A stretch of DNA of 64,000 bases from Deroplatys truncata (GCA_030765065.1 CM060978.1:56262421-56326420); one strand, 5' to 3'; counted from the stretch's first letter, positions 1 to 10,590 are shown. Translations and numbers: made by a program. Notes: generated by a model from the letters alone, not told the origin.

Positions 1-533
1 CCCATTTGAGAAAATAAGTATTGAAAAATTTAAGGGAATAACAAGCAATATCTCGAAAATGGTTCACTCAACAACAAAAATGTATATGACATAAATTGTG
101 TATTTTAACGCCATCTACTTTTTTTGTGTGTAGTAAAATTTTGTCTATTTCTTATGGTTTACCAGTTATGCAAAAGTCGTTCACAATGAAGAATACTTTT
201 GAAGACATTCCCAGAAAATTCGAGATATACATTTCATTTGTCATGAAAATATCTTAAACATATGATATTTTAATCAAAATCGTAAGAGCCATTTTTGAGA
301 AAATTAAAATTTTCGAAAAATGTTCCATGTGAAGGGTAATCTGGGGTGGGGGATTTTCTTGAAAACCTTCGTGTCGTAGAGAAAGTCATGTGAGTGTAAC
401 ATATCAGATTTTTTTGTTATTTTGGATTCAGGGGGTCTCAAAACATATATTTCCGGTGAAATCTTGGTATAGAATTTTTGGGTGGAATACAATACTTCCC
501 CTACTTACTATACGTACATAGTAGAGAAAGTAA
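1..533 (+). repeat. Repeat family A, 5'-truncated copy with internal inverted fragment
   Basis: This copy enters from the left window edge and ends with the typical CTACTTACTATACGTA and agagaaagt end. At about 371-410, where other copies carry the microsatellite region, it has a reversed copy of the element's own other end (agagaaagtcatgtgagtg...catcagattttt type). This is a rearranged member. Confidence 0.85.
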
Positions 534-1265
534 CAAATGAAATCAACGCAAAATCAACTTTCCACGTAATCGATATGATCGATATGCATTCCGTTCTCGT
601 TTCCGTTTTGGTTACTGTTTTTGAGCTATTTTGAACCAGCCTTAAAAAAAGTTGTATGAAGGTAAGGCTCAATGATACTTCATCTCTTGGGTAATTCCTG
701 GCGTTGCAACGCGTTCTGTTTTTACAAATATCCTTTATCAAAGTTCCGGCGGTTTGACATGCGCATATAGTGACATCAGCTTCAGCGGAAAGGATGATGG
801 TAGAAGTCTCTGCCGCTCACAAAGGACATTCCTGAAGAATTAGATGGTTTTATTTTGAGGTGCGCATAGCAAGTCACTTTCACTGCACCCGCACACGTGT
901 GTCTGCCTTTGACAGATGGCGCCCTTATTGTGTATGCCAGTAGCGTGCAGAAGGAAATCTCTCACCGTACACTTTATATTCCACGCGTCTCACATGGTTA
1001 ACAAGCCACTACAATCTGAAATTACGATCGCCACACGTTGATCATACCAGTAGCTGCCTCACGACACCTGGACCTGACCTACCCCAAACGTTTGTGTCAT
1101 TGTCACTGAGTATGCCAAGTTTAGTGGCATTCATCATCTTTCGCCAGATTCCTCCACGAAAACGTTTGTCTCTATACGGAGCTTCTCAAACAATTTGGCA
1201 CTGTTGCACATTATCTTGGAATAATTTATATTTTATTCTGGTCGTTTTAGCTATTTTCATTTCTA
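534..1265. other. Unassigned sequence upstream of the gene, relatively GC-rich
   Basis: No convincing open frame. Parts at about 740-1090 are less AT-rich than the surroundings and look like single-copy sequence. The missing 5' exon or promoter of the mpaB-like gene could lie here or outside the window, but I saw no ATG exon with a phase-1 donor I would defend. Confidence 0.4.
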
Positions 1266-1269
1266 CTGC

Positions 1270-1490
1270 TATGGTTATTTCCGGGGGTTTGACTTGAGAA
1301 ACAATTCATGGTGTTTTCATCATGAAACATACCCACATTCATTCCTACACTTATATTTCCAGGCTCTGCGGAGAATAGGGAATGATTCTGGTTAAAGGAG
1401 GATTCCCCGCTCCTGCCGGGAATTGAATCAGAACCTCTGGGTTGAGAAGCTAAAACGCTGAGCACTCGACCACAGGAGCAATCCTTTATC
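1270..1490 (-). repeat. tRNA-derived SINE-like segment
   Basis: On the minus strand the sequence ctgtggtcgagtgctcagcg resembles a Pol III A box, and gattcaattcc about 45 bases on resembles a B box. It continues into a non-tRNA body. This is not an intact tRNA: no clean acceptor stem or 3' end is seen. Confidence 0.6.
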
Positions 1491-1619
1491 TACAGCTTTT
1501 CCTTCAAACTGTGGCTCGCGCGCCGGCCGCCGCAAGTCGGACTCTCGCCGAAATAGTTAAAATTTATCCGCAGCCGCCTCAAGTTTCCATACCTTACAAT
1601 GCTAATAAGCACATATTTT

Positions 1620-1692
1620 GTTATAAGAAATGTTGGAAATGTTGTCGTTTTCTATTCACACATTTCTGGCATCTTCTCAGGAAATTCTTCAA
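1620..1692 (-). pseudogene. Mariner-like transposase C-terminal tail fragment
   Basis: The minus strand reads FLRRCQKCVNRKRQHFQHFL then a stop. This is the characteristic C-terminal tail of a mariner-like transposase family common in insects; similar tails occur at 28.5 and 30.3 kb. No DDE core remains. Confidence 0.6.
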
Positions 1693-1927
1693 GGAAGAAT
1701 TATTTGAATGCGTGGTTAAACTGAACGACAGCTACATTTACATTTATGAGAGTTTTCATCAGCGACATGGAGACGTAGGTTAAGTTATTGCTGCTACTAA
1801 ACGGCAATAAGGAAACGGTAGTATAGCATGAAAATATAAGGTATAAGTTGTGGTTACCTTTCCAAAGTTCGACCATACTTTGGGGGGAGGTAAAGTACCC
1901 TGCCAATGCAAAAGCTAGAATTATGCT

Positions 1928-2768
1928 AAAAAATCTGATGTGTTACACTCACATGACTTTCTCTACTCTTGTACAAACTATTTTTACAAACGCTTATTCT
2001 CCATCTACTTCATGTTAATCGAGATATTAATCTTATTGCTAATTTTCTTGTAGATGCAAGGGGAATTGGTAGGCTTTAAGCGATAGTCAAATATTTTAAG
2101 AGCTGGTTGCTATGTGGAGTATTTCATTCTCTTTGCATTACCAGGACAAATAAAAATGAATAACGAATTTGAGAAAAAGTATAAGTATTGGAAAATTTAA
2201 GGGAATAACAAGCAATGTCTCCTAAATGGTTCACTGAACAAAAAAATGTATATGACATAAATTGTGTATTTTAATGCGATCTACATTTTTTGTGTAGTAA
2301 AATTTTATCTATCTCTTATGGTTTACCAGTTATGCAAAAGTCGTTCACAATGAAGAATACTTTTGTAGACATTCCCAGAAAATTCGAGATATACATTTTA
2401 TTTGTCATGAAAGTATCTTAAATATATAAGATATTTTAATCAAAATCGTTAGAGCCATTTTTGAGAAAATTAAAATTTTCGATAAATGTTCCATGTAAAG
2501 GGTAATCTGGGGTGGGGGGATTTTCTTGAAAACCTTCGTGTCACATCTCTGGGAGATACTGAACCTAAATACTAAGTTTGGTGTTTATCCAACTGTTCGT
2601 TTCTGAGTAATGCTGTTCACAGACACACACACGGACATGTTTCCAAAAATGCTTTTTTTGGATTCAGGGAGCCTCAAAACATATATTACCGGTGAAATCT
2701 CGGTATCGAATTTTTGGGTGTAATACAATACTTCCCCTACTTACTATACGTAGTAGAGAAAGTAAAAA
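1928..2768 (+). repeat. Repeat family A, full-length copy (reference description)
   Basis: This is a complete copy of the dominant interspersed element. It starts TCTGATGTGTTACACTCACA after an A-run, and ends CTACTTACTATACGTAGTAG followed by agaaagtaaaa. Conserved internal landmarks are ctttaagcgatagtcaaata, tggtttaccagttatgcaaa, tgaagaatacttttg, ttttaatcaaaatcgtta, a CA-rich stretch after gctgttcaca, and ggattcaggg. The words ctttctctact (near the 5' end) and agtagagaaag (at the 3' end) form a subterminal inverted pair. No long reading frame is preserved across copies, so it looks non-autonomous. I cannot assign a superfamily. Confidence 0.88.
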
Positions 2769-2771
2769 ACA

Positions 2772-2865
2772 GGAGGTGGTCATGCTGAAAGGGGTAGGAC
2801 TAGATCTTAGTGCCAACATAAGCAACTCTGTTTTATTATGGGCCACATTTTATGCACTTAAGTAA
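2772..2865 (-). repeat. Short dispersed repeat, shared with 12955-13060
   Basis: On the minus strand it reads gcataaaatgtggcccataa, then aacagag...ttatgttgg and ctagtc...accccct. The same order occurs on the + strand at 12955-13060. It ends about 65 bases before exon a. Confidence 0.6.
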
Positions 2866-2929
2866 GTATACGTAAAGGTGCTATGCATTACATTACCATA
2901 GTTATCAAATGATCTCTTGTGTTCTACAG

Positions 2930-3068
2930 ATGGTAGCTGCACAAAGTCTGCACCTTGCGTTGCGGACGACTTCAGGAGCCTGGTGGAAGATGGCGCTCTG
3001 GTACCTTGCGACCCAGGCCAACGACCTCTGGAGTTGCCGCCTTGGTTCGACAGGGATAAGTTCAAGAG
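2930..3068 (+). CDS. Exon a of mpaB/Lcp-like gene (first visible coding exon)
   Basis: The exon follows a ctacAG acceptor and ends at AG|gtaagg. Read from the third base it gives 45 residues starting GSCTKSAPC and ending LPPWFDRDKFK, with the next Arg split across the intron. The LPxWFD-x-x-KF motif is the usual start of the conserved region in insect members of the family. The two leading bases complete a codon begun upstream, so this is not the initiator exon; the ATG at its first base is in another frame and meets stops. Only a short N-terminus, probably a few residues, should be missing. Confidence 0.85.
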
Positions 3069-3632
3069 GTAAGGTACTCATCATGCTGGATGCTTGTGTA
3101 AATCTCTCCACACCTTAACGGTACTCAAGGAGGTTCTCTGGAGTATTTGACAGCAATGACTTGCATTCACCTTGTTAAATTTGCCACGAGGGCTCCAAAA
3201 ACATTTCTTTTGAACTGAGAAAAACGTCTTGTGTTTGTTTAGAAATTGACATACTAATTCCCTTGTTTTCCAGAAGTTGACACAAGATGCGGTAAAATTA
3301 CCTACAACTTTAATATATTTGAAATTGGGGCAGAAAGCATTGGTTTTAGAAGGTTAACTCCCTCCTCCCAAGTCTTACGGGGAACAAAATAAAAAACTTC
3401 AGATTTACAGTTGACCTCATTTTTACTTTATTCACTTCTGAGTCTTTCGCAGATATACGCAACATTTTTAGGCACTGAAATTCGTCCATGAATATTTAAC
3501 TCAGTTATTAGTTTTTTCGGCTATATTTACGTTTTTGCATTAATACTATTATTTTCTGGTCCCTGTACGAAATATATTAATATAGTTACTCATTTATACC
3601 CTATGATTATGCTATGTTAAGATATACAGTGG

Positions 3633-3936
3633 GGGCGGCGCCGTGGCCGAGTGGTTAGACCGCTCGCCTCCCACCGATGCGGCCCAGGTTCAATCCCAGG
3701 CATGTGGGATTTGTGGTGGACAAATCGGCGTCTGGGCCGGTTCTCTCCGGTTTCCCCCGCTATTCATTCCACCAACTGCTCCACCATCACCTTTCTTTTC
3801 ATCCATTTCACCATCATTTCGTTTCATCTACTTCCTCCAATACCAGGCATCGGGCTGATCACCCATCCTGGGTGTTCTGTCTGATCCATGAATGTCTACT
3901 CCTCGACGGGCCTTTGGCCCCAGACACCCGCCTGTA
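3633..3936 (+). repeat. tRNA-derived SINE, copy 1
   Basis: The head is tRNA-like, with A box TGGCCGAGTGG (3644-3654) and B box GGTTCAATCC (3687-3696). The body is pyrimidine-rich (tctccggtttcccccgc, ttcattccaccaa) and the tail reads tcctcgacgggcc...cacccgcctgtaa. It is about 80-85% alike to the copy at 62114-62420 by eye. A TIR element sits exactly at its 3' end. Confidence 0.85.
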
Positions 3937-3939
3937 ATA

Positions 3940-4787
3940 TTGTCATACTTTGAACTGGTATTGCGTCGCTTTGGATAGTCGTATTTGGGTTAAGTTGGTG
4001 ACATTCGAAAGAAAAGCTCAAATATGTTTTACTATACCTCATAGACACCTCATACCTCATAGAATGTGGCCACCACGAGTGATGCTGCAGACATCAAGGC
4101 AATATTCCCAATCACGCCACACATGCTCCAACATATCTGATGAAATGGACTGGATGACAGCAGTGATACGAAGTTGCACTTCTTGAGGTTTTGCAGGGTC
4201 ATCAGGTTTCAACTTATGCAGTAATTGCAGTTTGCAGGGATGAAACTTCAGTCGCGTACGCAGGATCTTTAGATACGGTGGATTTAGAGATGTTTAACTG
4301 CTAACTAGCTCTACTGACAAATTTCTTAGGACAACGTACAAATGCCTCCCTCACTTGTTCCACAATTCCCGCATTGACAGATGGTCTCCCTGAATGGCCT
4401 TTTCTTTGATGATATATGCAGCCGCGATCCATAAAATCACGGTACCACTTCAAAATTGACGTGCGTGTAGGAGCTTGATGTTGAAACCTTCGCCTAAAAG
4501 CGACACACCAACTACGTTCTTGTGCCATAACTACTTAAAACTTCTTTAATAACACAATTTTAAAAGCAAACATTCACATGTAATCTGCCTGCTAAATATC
4601 CAATAATGAACTATCGACTAATCACAAACGCGGGTGAGTTTAGTTTCTGTGTTTGATTCCCGCGATCCCGTCCACTGTTGTCCATTGTTGACATGCTCAA
4701 AAATATTTCAGTTTTTCTTTCGAGTGTCACCAATTTATTTAAATACGGTTATCCAAGATGACGTGGTGCCAGTTCAAAGTATGACAG
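3940..4787 (-). mobile_element. Tc1/mariner-type element with about 90-bp TIRs, internally deleted
   Basis: The ends match as inverted repeats (ttgtcatactttgaactgg left; reverse complement of ccagttcaaagtatgacag right) for roughly 90 bases with scattered mismatches, and are flanked by TA on both sides (3938-3939, 4788-4789). The minus strand interior encodes a transposase HTH part. The central DDE region is missing. Confidence 0.8.
4060..4528 (-). pseudogene. Mariner-like transposase remnant (HTH plus tail, DDE deleted)
   Basis: It starts MAQERSWCVAFRRRFQHQAP, continues through KWYRDFMDRG and GRPSVNAGIVEQVREAF, and stops at RAS*. This is the N-terminal helix-turn-helix of a mariner-like transposase family. 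After the stop, frames give QLNISKSTVSK and then jump to a C-terminal segment EHVWRDWEYCLDVC, so the catalytic core was lost by deletion. Confidence 0.75.
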
Positions 4788-4904
4788 TATTTTTATAGGC
4801 CCTATGTATTTTGCTTGGTGGGCGAGGCATCAGTATTTTCAGAACGCATTATTACTGCCCACGTGTTAACAATATTGTGGCCTTATCCAAGTTTTCAACA
4901 GTCA

Positions 4905-5300
4905 CTTTTCTCATTTCTCACTACCACTGTTTCGTTTTTATGTAGTTCAACTTCACTAAGGTGAATTAGTTCTATTCTCCCTAACTTCACTTCCTTCGTG
5001 ACCTAGTCTCTTCACGCCGGACGATTCAATTCACTAGGGAATCTAACACAAGTTCCCCACAACTTGTGGCTCCGCAGTAGCACTCGCTGCACGTCACAAC
5101 AACCATCACCAACTCGCTGGGAGAATCGCTCTTGAGTCGCACAGAAACTCACCCACCAACTCGCTCGCGCACTGACTGACCGACTCACTCTACCGTCACC
5201 TCGCCTCGACTCGCGCTCACTGTCGCAAAAACTCTCTTCACCTCGCACTGACTCGACTCGCCACTGCCGCAACTCAACACGTACTGACTCGCTGCCCAGC
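4905..5300 (+). repeat. Dispersed repeat family B, copy 1
   Basis: The pattern cttcactaaggtgaattagttc, cttccttcgtgacctag, cactagggaatctaacacaa and many actgactc/actcgc words matches the order seen at 36075-36420. It could be part of an LTR or other long repeat; I cannot name it. Confidence 0.6.
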
Positions 5301-6415
5301 AATCGAGAACAGGTCGCCCAGGTTTACCTGTGCGAAATGTAAAATCGCCACAGTACCCAGCCGCTATTGCGCCTTTACCTGTGTGATAAAATAGGTTTAA
5401 GCTTTACGCAAGCTTTTGTGTCGTGTCACTGTAGGCGGGGCTTCGCTTTCCATTGCGAACCGCGGACAAGCGTTCGAGTGGCGACCAAGCCCAATGCTGC
5501 TTAACTTTTACAACCGCTTGCGTGGTTGTGAAATTAAGCAGGCCGGTTGTCAGCGTAGCAAGATAGGATGTGGGAATAGGATTTGGAAATAACCAAGTTA
5601 AAAAGTGGGCAGGATACTGCTGAACGGTCACTTGTCCAGCTAGCGACCAGGTCCAATAGAGCTTAATTTGGGGAATGTGAGATGGAAAGGTAGCCTTTAC
5701 ATCAGTGGTCACATGGCGTCCTTGGGTAGACGGTAGCTCTTCCGTCGTCTGGGGACCCTGTGATCGTAATGTGTTCACCAGCTGATTTGGATGGGTTGCA
5801 AGTTTCGTGTGCATGGTGCCAGATTTTCGCGCATGCGCACTATGTATTTAGGTCCGGAATGAGTATGTAGGCGAGAGCGCTCGCTTATATAGGCAGTGGA
5901 ATCTTCCACGGAAGGTTCTCGACCATTCTAGAACTATTTTGACCCTTGGATAACCTTGGACCATAGCCGCTGGGCAAAGTCATTCTTCCACAGGTTGTAT
6001 CTGATGATAATGAAAGTGTTACCTGTGTGCATGAGGCAATTTAAGCTCTAGAAATTGCACATTGATTTCTATCATTACAAAGCCTAAATGGTGATAAAAT
6101 TTCTGTGATAAGTGCAGTAATCAAGTACTGTTTAATGTGTGGAAGAGTCACAGAAGCAAAGAAAGATTGACAATTTATTTAAACCAGTGTAAAGCGCGAT
6201 TACTCTGAATCTTATTTATTTATTTATTTATAGTATGACTTACGAATATCACTACTGGCAAGCATGTAGGTCTCTAAATATTCTATTATGTTATTATTTA
6301 TGTGTTTCTTTCATTTATTGCTTTCTTATATTAAATGATACATAGAAATTAATTTGAGAAATAATCTAATAAAACAGTTTTTTCCATAACAAAATTCACT
6401 TTTACGTTTTCTCAT
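5301..6415. other. Unassigned, partly GC-rich sequence
   Basis: A 136-codon minus-strand frame (5404-5814) begins MHTKLATHPNQLVNTL, but I recognise no family or motif in it and do not call it a gene. Later parts (ttccacggaag..., gaccatagccgctg) resemble 36470-36620, so repeat family B may continue here around an insertion. At 6206-6232 there is a short ttta tract. Confidence 0.4.
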
Positions 6416-6439
6416 TTGTACATTATTTTAGACACCTCC

Positions 6440-6660
6440 CTTTTAAAACATATAACTGAGCAACCGGACAGAAACCGGAGGATGCGTGATTCAAATCCCG
6501 GTGATGCCATTGGATTTTTCAATCTGTCATTCTACCTTTCCGACATTGTCCAACACACGGCCTGTGTGGAAGAACAATTAATTCCATTCTATAAACATGT
6601 TTTTATTTTGCTACTTACATTTTCATTTGAAAAAGAGTCCACACATTTGGCATTTTATTG
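6440..6660 (+). repeat. Weak tRNA-like SINE fragment
   Basis: gattcaaatcccggtgatgc looks like a B box with following stem, preceded by aaccggacagaaaccgg. No good A box remains, so this is a decayed Pol III-type repeat at best. Confidence 0.4.
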
Positions 6661-6667
6661 TAGGTAT

Positions 6668-7618
6668 TTTTACTTTCTCTACTACGTATAGTAAGTAGGG
6701 GAAGTATGTATTCCAACCAAAAATTCGATACCGAGATTCACCGTAAATACATGCTTTGAGACCCCCTGAATAAAAAAAAAGCATTTTTGGAAACATGTCC
6801 GTGTGTGTGTCTGTGAACAGCATAACTCACAAACGAACAGTCGGATAAACACCAAACTTGGTATTTAGGTTCAGTATCTTCCAGAGATGCGACACGAACG
6901 TTTTCAAGAAAATACCGCCACCCCAGATTACCCTTTACAGGGAACATTTTTCGAAAATGTTAATTTTCTCAAAAATGGCTGTAACTATTTTGATTAAAAT
7001 ATCATATATTTAAGATAATTTCATGACAAATAAAATGTATATCTTGAATTTTATGGGAATGCCTCCAAAAGTATTCTTCATTGTGAACGACTTTTGCATA
7101 ACTGGTAAACCATAAGAGATAGACAAAATTTTACTACACAAAAAATGTAGATCGCGTTAAAATACACAATTTATGTCATATATATTTTTTTTGTTGAGTG
7201 AACCATTTTCGAGATATTGCTTGTTATTCCCTTAAATTTTCCAATACTTATTTTCTCAAATGGGAATTCGTTATTCAGTTTTTTGTCTTGCATATGCAAA
7301 GAGTATTAATCTGTGGCAAAGAGAATGGTGCTGCACCTAGCAACCAGCTATTAAGAGATATGTCTATGCTTAAAGGCTACTGTATTTCTATATTGCCGTT
7401 GCAAATACAAAACAAGGGGAACATAGTACGCCTTAAGCGATAGTCAAATATTTTTAGAACTGGTCGCTATGTGTAAAATGTAATTCTCTTTGCATGTCAA
7501 AAGATCGTTTCTGCAAATGTTTATCTCGATTAATATGAAATAGATGGAGAATAAGAGTTTGTAAAAATAGTTTGTACAAGAGTAGAGAAAGTCATGTGAG
7601 TGTAACACATCAGAATTT
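6668..7618 (-). repeat. Repeat family A, full-length copy
   Basis: Reverse-orientation copy running from actttctctactacgtatag to catgtgagtgtaacacatca, with a short GT tract near 6800. It lies directly downstream of a tRNA-like segment. Confidence 0.87.
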
Positions 7619-7689
7619 TTTTAATTTGGATTCAGTTACGCATTTTGTCACATTTTCAAAACATATTATTCAGTGATATTTCACTCAAA

Positions 7690-7885
7690 CCGTGTGTAGG
7701 ATCAGGTTGGAAATACAGAACAATTAAATGTCACATCCGGGATTTGAACCACGGATTTTGCGGTTTCCGTCCGGTTACTCTAACCATTAAGCTACCATGG
7801 TTACATGCCGGCACTACACTAAATTCCCCAACTGACTCGCATTTTTTCCCGATAAACCACAAGGAGATTTTAACCAACTATTAGG
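7690..7885 (-). repeat. tRNA-derived SINE-like segment
   Basis: The minus strand has tggtagcttaatggttagag (A-box-like) and ggttcaaatcccggatgtg (B-box-like), separated by aaccggacggaaaccgcaaa. The same A-B spacer theme (accggacggaaaccg) occurs at 6.46 kb, so the two may be related. Confidence 0.65.
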
Positions 7886-7924
7886 TCAAAATAATTTGCA
7901 TTTCTTCATCACTAATATCGTCGT

Positions 7925-8145
7925 CTTCAGATAACATGGCGACTCTTGAGCTTTAACCACGTATAAGCTCAGCTTATTGGGTGATATAAATAAAAACAAG
8001 CAAAAGCTTGTGAGCTGTAGCTCCAAGCAAGTTGAGAAACGAGCAACAGGTCGTGGTTTGGTATAAATAAAAATTTCCCCTCTTCGATGAGCTATTGCTA
8101 TCACCTTCCAAGCTTTTGCTCAATGACCTTCACCACGACACATTA
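7925..8145 (-). repeat. Dispersed repeat family C, copy 1
   Basis: On the minus strand, alternating gagcaa/aagctt words and tttttatttata blocks run in the same order as at 10310-10590 on the + strand. It has small internal inverted words (aagcaaaagctt) and no coding. Confidence 0.6.
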
Positions 8146-8925
8146 TCTGAGTAAACAAACACGCCCATTCTTTGTCAGGAGGCGATTTAAATCTTTACTG
8201 CACCTAAATATTCATATACTCATTCATATTAATCATACTCTCATTTATGTAATCTAATAGACATGCAAATTTTAAATAACATAATTATAATTAAAGATTT
8301 CGCAAATGAAACAGACAGAGATTCACCCAACTTTTATCAGATAACGCTCATCCCCTTTCTAAATCCAATCCCTCATTTCCTTATTTGATAATATTACAAA
8401 CGTGTCACCAACTGATATATTAAAACTAGATTATTTGTACTTCTGTTTTTGCACCTTTATATTGACATCCTCTGCATCTATATAAAATATCACTATGTAA
8501 TTCCAGGAATTTATAAGATGTTATCATGAATTAAAGTTAAACTGAATTAAAGAGTTTCATTTGAAAGCTAAATTTAAGTTTGGTTTTAATTGAAATTCTT
8601 TAGTTACAATCCGGTTTTGATTTGTGCGAATATTCTGCTCTATGTAAGAGTTTATTTGTATATCGCTTTGATTATATTACCAGTCTTCTGGTAATAAGAG
8701 CGGCTCACTATGACCTCACTCACATTCTGTTTAGCGTTATAGTACCCAGATGAAAAACGTCAGGATCTTTTCAGCCTTGTTAGAAGGTCCACCTCGTGTT
8801 TCATTTGCCTCTGGAAGAAAATGTTGCGCAACCTTTTACATTTTCTCTTTTAAATAACTGTTTATATCAGCACACATCCGAATCCTTGTGTCTTGAAACA
8901 ATTTTTAATTTCACTATCACTTACG
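8146..8925. other. AT-rich sequence, nothing assigned
   Basis: No long frame, repeat match or structural motif seen within this window. Confidence 0.5.
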
Positions 8926-8929
8926 TATA

Positions 8930-10047
8930 GCAAGTAGAGGAAGTATTGCACTCTACGCAAAAATTCGATACCGAGATTTCATCAGAGATACAGTTTTGAG
9001 AGTGCCTGAATTAAAAAGAAACATCTTTAGCAAATGTGTGTGTGAACAGGATAAATAAAAAAAAACTAGTTTAAACTTAGTATCCTCCAAAATGTGATAA
9101 GATTTTCAAGAACATTTCTTTACCCCAAAGCTAAACCTTTTCTCAAAAATGGCTCCAACAGTTTTGATTAAAATCCGCTATTGTTTAAAATATTTGCATG
9201 GCAAATATAATTAGGTATATCTCGAATTCTCTGGGAATAGCCAGTGAAGTGCTCTTTATTCTAAACGATTTTTATGTGACGCTAAACTGTAAGAGATTCT
9301 ACTACAAGAGTCCTCCTACGCTCTGTGTCTTAACAGCAAACTCGGAAAGGAAAAGTCGTTAAATAACAAGTTTGGTATTTTAGTTCAGCACATTCCAAAC
9401 ATGCGTCAGGAAGATTTTCAAAAACGTTCCCCCGCCAAAATGCCCTTAACATGGAAACATTTTCCAAAAGCTTTATTTTCTCAAAAATGACTCTTAAAGA
9501 TTTTGATTAAATACGACATGTTTAAAATGTTTTCATGTCAAATGCATATATTGCATTTCCTGGGAATATCCTCCGAAGTCCTCTTTTCTCTCAGTAACTT
9601 TTGCATAATTGGTAAACCATAAGATAGGCAAATCTATCTACAAAAAAATCTTACTACAAAAAGAAAAGTGTTCTCGTTAAGCACACAATTTATGTTAAAG
9701 CATTTCTTTTTTAGTTTCTTTTTTTAACTTAATCATTCCTGAGATATTCCTTATTATTGGTTTAAACTTTCAAATAACCACTTATAATAATCTCAAATGG
9801 GAAGTCGGTATTTGATATTTTCTCGTGGTCATCATGCAAAGAGCATCGGATTTCAAAGCCCTCATATAGCCAGGCGCTCTTTTAAAAGCTGACACACTTT
9901 ACCTACTGTATCGTATAACAAAATTGTAAATGTAAATTGAACGTTTATCTGGATTAACAAGAAGAATCTGGAATAAGCTCTTGTAAGTATAGTTTGTAGA
10001 AGAATGATTAGAGAAAGCCATGTGAATTAGAACATCAGGATTTTTTT
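8930..10047 (-). repeat. Repeat family A, degenerate copy with internal duplication
   Basis: The sequence starts tacgtatagcaagtagagga and ends agccatgtgaattagaacatc. The segment with lost microsatellite and the cttggtattt-like motif occurs twice (near 9030-9110 and 9330-9420), so this is probably two overlapping or nested old copies. Confidence 0.7.
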
Positions 10048-10262
10048 TTCTTTTTTCCGCGATCATCTGAAAAGAACGGAATTTCAAATCCATCAAATAG
10101 CGACCCACATTTAAAATATTTGACTATCCCTTTAGTTTACTGCATTCTTATATTCCTACAATGATAGTTTATCTCGATTAACAAGAAATAGCCACCAAGA
10201 ATAAGGTTTTGTAAAAATTGTTTGAAAAAGAGTGAGGGAGAAAGTCGTGTGATTTTTATTTT
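10048..10262 (-). repeat. Repeat family A, partial degenerate copy
   Basis: A second distal portion (tatttgactatccc, tttatctcgattaac, gagaaagtcgtgtga) follows immediately after the copy ending near 10047. Confidence 0.55.
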
Positions 10263-10309
10263 CCTCTCTGGAACCATGATCATGAACTCCACTAATGTAT
10301 TAAAATGCA

Positions 10310-10590
10310 GTTGAGCAAGCTGAGGTACCTACGGAAGTACCTCAAGAAATAGTAAGCAAAAGTTTGCTAAAGGTGAGTAGGACTTGTTTTTATTTATACC
10401 ATATCGCGAGCAATAGCTCAACGATCAAGGTCAGCAAGCTTTTGCTCGCGAGGAGGTTGAGCAGAAAATTTTTATTTATACGAAACCGAGCAATTGCTTG
10501 GAATTAGTGAGAAATGAGCTAAAGCTTCTTTTATTTATACCACCCATTGCTTGAGCTACTCACGTATCCACTGTAAAACTTAAGCCCGAT
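10310..10590 (+). repeat. Dispersed repeat family C, copy 2
   Basis: Contains acttgtttttatttatacc, gagcaatagctcaacg, agcaagcttttgctcg, atttttatttatacgaaacc and gagctactcacgta in the order of the reversed copy at 7925-8145. Confidence 0.62.

Noticed and set aside
1928..2768. Repeat A as a Helitron
   Set aside because: The 5' TC start and internal microsatellite fit, but I see no CTRR 3' end with a proper hairpin and no Rep/helicase sequence.
3633..3936. Functional tRNA gene at 3.64 kb
   Set aside because: A and B boxes are present but the cloverleaf does not close and the sequence continues into a SINE body repeated at 62.1 kb.
5012..5302. 96-codon Arg/Ser-rich minus-strand frame
   Set aside because: Low-complexity shadow of actgactc/ctcgc words in repeat family B.
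5404..5814. 136-codon minus-strand frame in GC-richer DNA
   Set aside because: No recognisable domain, no homologous copy in the window and a repeat context; left as unassigned.
7198..7443. Similar frames (MNHFRDIACYS...) in several repeat A copies at 7.2, 11.5 and 18.3 kb
   Set aside because: They follow from nucleotide similarity of the copies; the frame is broken in most other copies and shows no domain, so I do not call it a protein.
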